54,234 nucleotides of DNA from Deltaproteobacteria bacterium (GTDB lineage: Bacteria > Myxococcota_A > Polyangia > Haliangiales > J016), in contig RFGE01000153.1 of assembly GCA_003696105.1 (NCBI GenBank), positions 1 to 54,234 on the forward strand. Reading direction: 5' to 3'. Shown one piece after another: positions 50,802 to 54,234 of the stretch. Both the position numbers and the translations under genes were made by a program. Within the stretch, counting starts at the first letter, position 1; the number at the start of each line of letters is the position of its first letter. The notes under the pieces are model-generated. The model did no database searches and had not been told where the DNA came from. It saw nothing but the letters and a program-made list of their open reading frames with translations.

Positions 50802-50836
50802 GCGGCGTCCGCGCCCGCGGCGGACGCCGCGCGTTT
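50802..50836 (+). terminator. Hairpin terminator candidate before serA
   Basis: An 11-bp perfect stem (50802-50812 with 50820-50830) with a 7-nt loop, followed by GCGTTT. It is 24 bases after the lipoprotein stop and upstream of the serA promoter. Confidence 0.5.
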
Positions 50837-50867
50837 GCCGTCCTGCGCGCCGCCGCCGCCGCGCGTG

Positions 50868-50883
50868 TAGAATGCGCCGCATG
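50868..50883 (+). promoter_or_regulatory. Predicted leaderless promoter of serA
   Basis: TAGAAT at 50868-50873 ends seven bases before the ATG at 50881. An in-frame ATG at 50872 overlaps the hexamer, so 50881 is the better start. No Shine-Dalgarno site is present. Confidence 0.55.
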
Positions 50884-52095
50884 CGCATCCTCATCGCCGA
50901 CAAGTTCGAGCCCGTCGGGATCGAGGCGCTCGCCGACCTCGGCTTCGACGTGACGTCGGAGCCGACCCTCACGGCGGACGCGTTGCCCGCGGCGCTGGCC
51001 GACCGCGATCCGGACGTGCTGGTCGTTCGGTCGACCAAAGTGTCCGCCGACGCGATCGCAGCCGGCCGCCGCCTGAAGTTGATCGTGCGCGCCGGCGCCG
51101 GCTACGACACGATCGACGTGGGCGCGGCCTCCCGCGAGGGCGTGTTCGTCGCCAACTGTCCGGGCAAAAACGCGATCGCGGTCGCCGAGCTCACGTGGGC
51201 GCTCATCCTGGCGTGCGACCGCCGCGTGCCCGACCAGACCGCCGACCTGCGCGCCGGCAGGTGGAACAAGAAGGAGTACAGCAAGGCGCGCGGCCTGTAT
51301 GGGCGCACCCTCGGCATCCTCGGCCTCGGCACCATCGCCCGGCACGTCGTGGACCGCGCGCGCGCCTTCGGCATGCCGGTGATCGCCTGGTCGCGCAGCC
51401 TCGACGACGCCACGGCCGAGCAGCTCGGCGTCCGGCGAGCGGCGACGCCGCTGGACGTCGCGCGCGCCGCCGACATCGTGTCGGTCCACGTGGCGTCCAC
51501 TCCCGAAACGCGCCACTTGATCGACGACGCGTTCATCGACGCGATGAAGCCGGGGGCTTACCTCATCAACACGTCGCGCGGCGCGGTGGTCGACGAGGCG
51601 GCGCTCGCACGCGGCGTGCAGGAAAAGGGGCTGCGCGCCGGACTCGACGTGTACGCCGGCGAGCCGGGCGCCGCGACCGCGGAGTTTCATCCGGCGATCG
51701 TCGACCTGCCCGGCGTCTACGGCACCCACCACGTCGGCGCGTCCACGGACCAGGCGCAGCAGGCGATCGCGATGGAGGCGGTGCGCATCGTCCGCGCGTT
51801 CCGCGACACCGGCCAGGTGCCGAACTGCGTCAATCGCGCGCGGCGCAGCTCGGCGACCTGGTCGCTCACGGTCCGTCACCGCAACCGCCCCGGCGTCCTC
51901 GCCGCCGTGTTCGACGTCCTGTCGGAGGCGCGCATCAACGTCGAGGAGATGCAGAACATCGTGTACGACGGCGCGGAGGCCGCCTGCGCGATCATCCAGC
52001 TCGACAGCGCGCCGACCGACGCTCACCTGGCGGCCATCCGCGACCGCTGCGACGCCATCTTGAGCCTGGACCTGTCCCCGCTGTCGGCCGCCTGA
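50881..52095 (+). CDS. serA: D-3-phosphoglycerate dehydrogenase
   Basis: A 404-residue NAD-dependent 2-hydroxyacid dehydrogenase, first step of serine biosynthesis. The nucleotide site is TLGILGLGTIARHVVDRARA near 143. Catalytic Arg lies in YLINTSRGAVVDEAAL near 230, Glu in LDVYAGEPGAAT, and His in YGTHHVGASTDQA near 282. A C-terminal ACT-like domain (about 322-404, VRHRNRPGVLAAVFDVLSEA) probably gives serine feedback control. The next gene, 34 bases on, is serC, confirming the pathway. Confidence 0.95.
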   Translation: MRILIADKFEPVGIEALADLGFDVTSEPTLTADALPAALADRDPDVLVVRSTKVSADAIAAGRRLKLIVRAGAGYDTIDVGAASREGVFVANCPGKNAIAVAELTWALILACDRRVPDQTADLRAGRWNKKEYSKARGLYGRTLGILGLGTIARHVVDRARAFGMPVIAWSRSLDDATAEQLGVRRAATPLDVARAADIVSVHVASTPETRHLIDDAFIDAMKPGAYLINTSRGAVVDEAALARGVQEKGLRAGLDVYAGEPGAATAEFHPAIVDLPGVYGTHHVGASTDQAQQAIAMEAVRIVRAFRDTGQVPNCVNRARRSSATWSLTVRHRNRPGVLAAVFDVLSEARINVEEMQNIVYDGAEAACAIIQLDSAPTDAHLAAIRDRCDAILSLDLSPLSAA

Positions 52096-52129
52096 TCCGC
52101 AAACCGAACCCCATTTCCGGAGACCGCCC

Positions 52130-53215
52130 ATGTCCGATCGCATCTACAACTTTTCCGCCGGCCCGGCCGTGCTGCCCGAATCCGTACTCCGCAGCGCGCA
52201 AGACGCCATCTGGAACCTGAACGGCTCCGGCATCGGCGTGCTGGAACACAGCCACCGCGGCGCCGAGTTCTCGGAGGTGCTGCAGCGCACCGAGGCTCGC
52301 TGCCGCCGCCTCGCGCAGATCCCCGACGACTACGCGGTCCTGTTTCTACAGGGCGGCGCGTCGCTGCAGTTCTGCATGGTCGCGCTGAACCTGCTGCCCG
52401 AGGGCGGCACCGCCGACTACATCAACACGGGCGCGTGGTCGAAAAAGGCGATCGCCGAGGCCAACAAACGCGGCGCGGTCCACGTCGCCGCGTCGAGCGA
52501 GGACGAGCAGTTCACCTACATCCCATCGGCCGATGCGATCCGCTACAGCGACGCGCCGGCGTACGTCCACTTCACCAGCAACAACACCATCTTCGGCACG
52601 CAGTGGGCGACCGAGCCGACCCCGCCGGACGGCGTCCCGCTGGTGTGTGACGCGTCCAGCGACATCTTCTGCCGGCCGATCGACGTGCGACGGTACGGGC
52701 TGATCTACGCGGGCGCCCAGAAGAACCTCGGCCCGGCGGGGGTCACGCTCGTCATCGTACGCAAGGATCTGGCCGAGCGCGCCCCCGAATCGCTGCCGAC
52801 CTACTTGCAGTATCGCACGCACATCAAGGGCGGCAGCTGCTTCAACACGCCGCCGACGTTCGCGATCTACGTGGTCGGTGAAGTCCTCGGCTGGCTCGAG
52901 GACGCCGGCGGACTCGACGCGATCGCGGAGCGAAACCGGCAGAAAGCGGCCATGCTCTACGAGGTGCTCGACGACACGGAGTTCTTCCGCGGCACCGCGC
53001 GCCCGGATAGTCGCTCGCTGATGAACGTCACGTTCCGCGGACCGTCGGAGGAACTCGAGCAGCGGTTCGTCGCCGAGGCGCGCGCCGCGGGGCTGGCGGG
53101 GCTCAAGGGGCACCGCTCGGTCGGCGGCATGCGCGCGAGCATCTACAACGCCATGCCGGTCGAGGGCGTCGCCCGGCTCGCCGAGTTCATGCGCGACTTC
53201 GCGCGGCGAAACTGA
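52130..53215 (+). CDS. serC: Phosphoserine aminotransferase
   Basis: A 361-residue class-V PLP aminotransferase, second step of serine synthesis. It starts YNFSAGPAVLPESVLRSAQ, contains FLQGGASLQFCMVALNLL for phosphate binding, TSNNTIFGTQW, CDASSDIFCRPIDV, and the PLP Lys in YAGAQKNLGPAGVTL near 195. The C-terminus has GLKGHRSVGGMRASIYNAMP. Length is normal. CGGAGA about 7 bases before the ATG serves as ribosome site. It is in an operon with serA; no serB follows, as the next gene is convergent. Confidence 0.97.
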   Translation: MSDRIYNFSAGPAVLPESVLRSAQDAIWNLNGSGIGVLEHSHRGAEFSEVLQRTEARCRRLAQIPDDYAVLFLQGGASLQFCMVALNLLPEGGTADYINTGAWSKKAIAEANKRGAVHVAASSEDEQFTYIPSADAIRYSDAPAYVHFTSNNTIFGTQWATEPTPPDGVPLVCDASSDIFCRPIDVRRYGLIYAGAQKNLGPAGVTLVIVRKDLAERAPESLPTYLQYRTHIKGGSCFNTPPTFAIYVVGEVLGWLEDAGGLDAIAERNRQKAAMLYEVLDDTEFFRGTARPDSRSLMNVTFRGPSEELEQRFVAEARAAGLAGLKGHRSVGGMRASIYNAMPVEGVARLAEFMRDFARRN

Positions 53216-53238
53216 CGCGCGCGCCGGCCGCGCTCGCG

Positions 53239-54234
53239 TCACAGGCGGATCACGTACAGGATGTCGGCGGCGCCGGCCTCCTCGTCGCCCCAAAACGCCT
53301 CGACGACCACGTTGCGCCGCAACCGCCACTCGATCGTGACCTCGTTGAGGTTGGCGCTCGGGTCCGACCCGTCGCGGGTGCGGTAGCCGACGAGCACGCG
53401 CCCGCCGAACAGGAACTTGCCGACCTCCCAGCCGTCTGGATGGCGCCGGATCACGTCGATCGGCAACCGCAGCGTGTCGCGCACCGTGCCCGCGAGCACG
53501 CCGCCGACCGCGTTGGCGGCGCGCTGCTCGGGAGGCAGCGTCGAATTGTTGGCCTCGTCGGGGTCCTGGCCGAGGATGATCGACAGGATCTGGACGTCGT
53601 CGTATTCGGGGACGTCCGACGCGAACCGAACGCGCGGGTCGCTCAGCCGGTCGGACACGAAGATGCTCACGACGGCCGCCGGAAACGCGCGGCGGAGTTC
53701 GATGTCCAGATCCGGATCGATCGGCGTCGGTCCGGCGAACCGCGCCTCGGCGCGCGCGATGTCGTACTCGCGCTCGAACAACACGACGGTGCCGTCGACC
53801 ACCCACACCCGGCCGGCGAGCCAGTCGAGCCCGTCTCCGATGCGCGCGGTGAGGTCGGCGCGAACCCTTGCGTCAGCTTCGGGGCTGGCGACGCGCACCG
53901 GCTCCGCCGTCGCGATCGCGAGTTCGATGCGCGTCGGTCCCGCGTCCTCCTCCTGCTCGGGCCGGTCACCGAGCCGGTCGACGTAGACGACATCCTCCAG
54001 CGGGCCGGTGTCGTGTAGCTCGCGCCCGGTGTCGGCGAGCCGCACGCGGCCGCCGTGGACCGTGACCGTGGCGCCGACGCGATCGCCGCGCCACGCGCCG
54101 GCCAGCGTCGCGGTCGCGTCGACCGTCGCGATGTACGGGCCGGCGACGACCGGGAACCGCTCGGCGACGGCGCGCCCGGCAAACGTCCAGCCGGCGCGGC
54201 GCACCGCGCCGTCGATCGCAAGCACCCCGTCGCC
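53239..54234 (-). CDS. TamB-like translocation/assembly protein, C-terminal part (cut by window edge)
   Basis: The frame stays open to the right edge, so only the last 331 residues or so are seen. They are rich in beta-strand repeats (VGATVTVHGGRVRLADTGRE, AEARFAGPTPIDPDLDIELR) and include VPEYDDVQILSIILGQDPDE and a closing NEVTIEWRLRRNVVVEAFWG. These fit the DUF490/TamB C-terminal domain, which helps insert outer-membrane proteins or bridges the envelope for lipid transport. It ends 23 bases from serC on the opposite strand. The true start lies outside the window. Confidence 0.85.
   Translation of the reverse strand, partial: GDGVLAIDGAVRRAGWTFAGRAVAERFPVVAGPYIATVDATATLAGAWRGDRVGATVTVHGGRVRLADTGRELHDTGPLEDVVYVDRLGDRPEQEEDAGPTRIELAIATAEPVRVASPEADARVRADLTARIGDGLDWLAGRVWVVDGTVVLFEREYDIARAEARFAGPTPIDPDLDIELRRAFPAAVVSIFVSDRLSDPRVRFASDVPEYDDVQILSIILGQDPDEANNSTLPPEQRAANAVGGVLAGTVRDTLRLPIDVIRRHPDGWEVGKFLFGGRVLVGYRTRDGSDPSANLNEVTIEWRLRRNVVVEAFWGDEEAGAADILYVIRL

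Overview
The window is a gene-dense stretch of very GC-rich bacterial DNA (roughly 70 percent or more by eye) with long spurious open frames opposite the real genes. It most probably comes from a member of the Myxococcota. The strongest marker is a secreted protein ending in a MYXO-CTERM-type tail (29201-30466). Supporting signs are many lipoproteins, two membrane Ser/Thr kinases, two families of Ser/Thr phosphatase, a PilZ-receiver-DUF4388 protein and DUF2760/Hsp70 genes. About 46 protein genes are supported. I saw no rRNA, tRNA, insertion sequence, phage gene or CRISPR array, and the sequence looks chromosomal.

Layout. 1-2.2 kb: two minus-strand secreted beta-barrel-like proteins with Ala/Asp/Gly-rich linkers, the second followed by a clean intrinsic terminator. 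2.5-5.4 kb: a coupled pair of exported amidohydrolases, the second lacking the metal motif. 5.4-9.2 kb: two paralogous membrane Ser/Thr kinases. 9.4-11.6 kb: a TPM-domain protein, a degenerate nucleotidyltransferase-like protein and LemA. 11.7-16.9 kb: DUF2760, Hsp70 and Hsp70 with a long C-terminal extension, tightly coupled. 17-22 kb (minus): glutathionyl-hydroquinone reductase, a membrane GAF-SpoIIE phosphatase and three small envelope proteins. 22.1-22.9 kb: a HAD hydrolase. 22.9-26.7 kb (minus): a coupled helical protein / PP2C / helical protein / multi-pass membrane protein cassette, divergent from a two-receiver protein. 27.6-30.5 kb: an Xaa-Pro aminopeptidase and the MYXO-CTERM metalloprotease-like protein. 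30.5-36.8 kb: a methyltransferase and an MBL hydrolase (minus), diverging from a hotdog thioesterase-like protein and a fused 5-oxoprolinase. 36.8-41.3 kb (minus): PLD/cardiolipin synthase, TerC, SDR, a sulfite-oxidase-like protein and a PepSY membrane protein. 41.4-42.4 kb: a VWA lipoprotein. 42.6-45.2 kb: agmatine deiminase, N-carbamoylputrescine amidase and an enoyl-CoA hydratase. 45.2-47.2 kb: a 57-residue protein, AlgH and PilZ-receiver-DUF4388. 47.2-48.4 kb: an acyl-CoA dehydrogenase. 48.7-50.8 kb: two lipoproteins. 50.9-53.2 kb: serA-serC. The right edge cuts a TamB-like C-terminus.

The most striking observation is a promoter pattern. At least 14 genes, mostly operon-leading, have a TAnnnT hexamer ending 6-10 nt before the chosen start codon and no Shine-Dalgarno. 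This predicts leaderless mRNAs as a major expression mode. Genes inside operons use Shine-Dalgarno sites or 1-4 nt stop/start overlaps instead. In one place (32311-32331) a single near-palindromic TA-rich element appears to drive two divergent leaderless genes. The pattern was also used to choose several starts.

Functionally the window mixes signalling (kinases, phosphatases, receivers), envelope and secreted proteins, proteostasis (the Hsp70 pair) and ordinary metabolism (serine synthesis, agmatine to putrescine, 5-oxoproline, acyl-CoA oxidation). No single unmistakable new system is present. The PP2C cassette, the kinase pair and the DUF2760-Hsp70-Hsp70 operon are the best candidates for uncharacterised modules.
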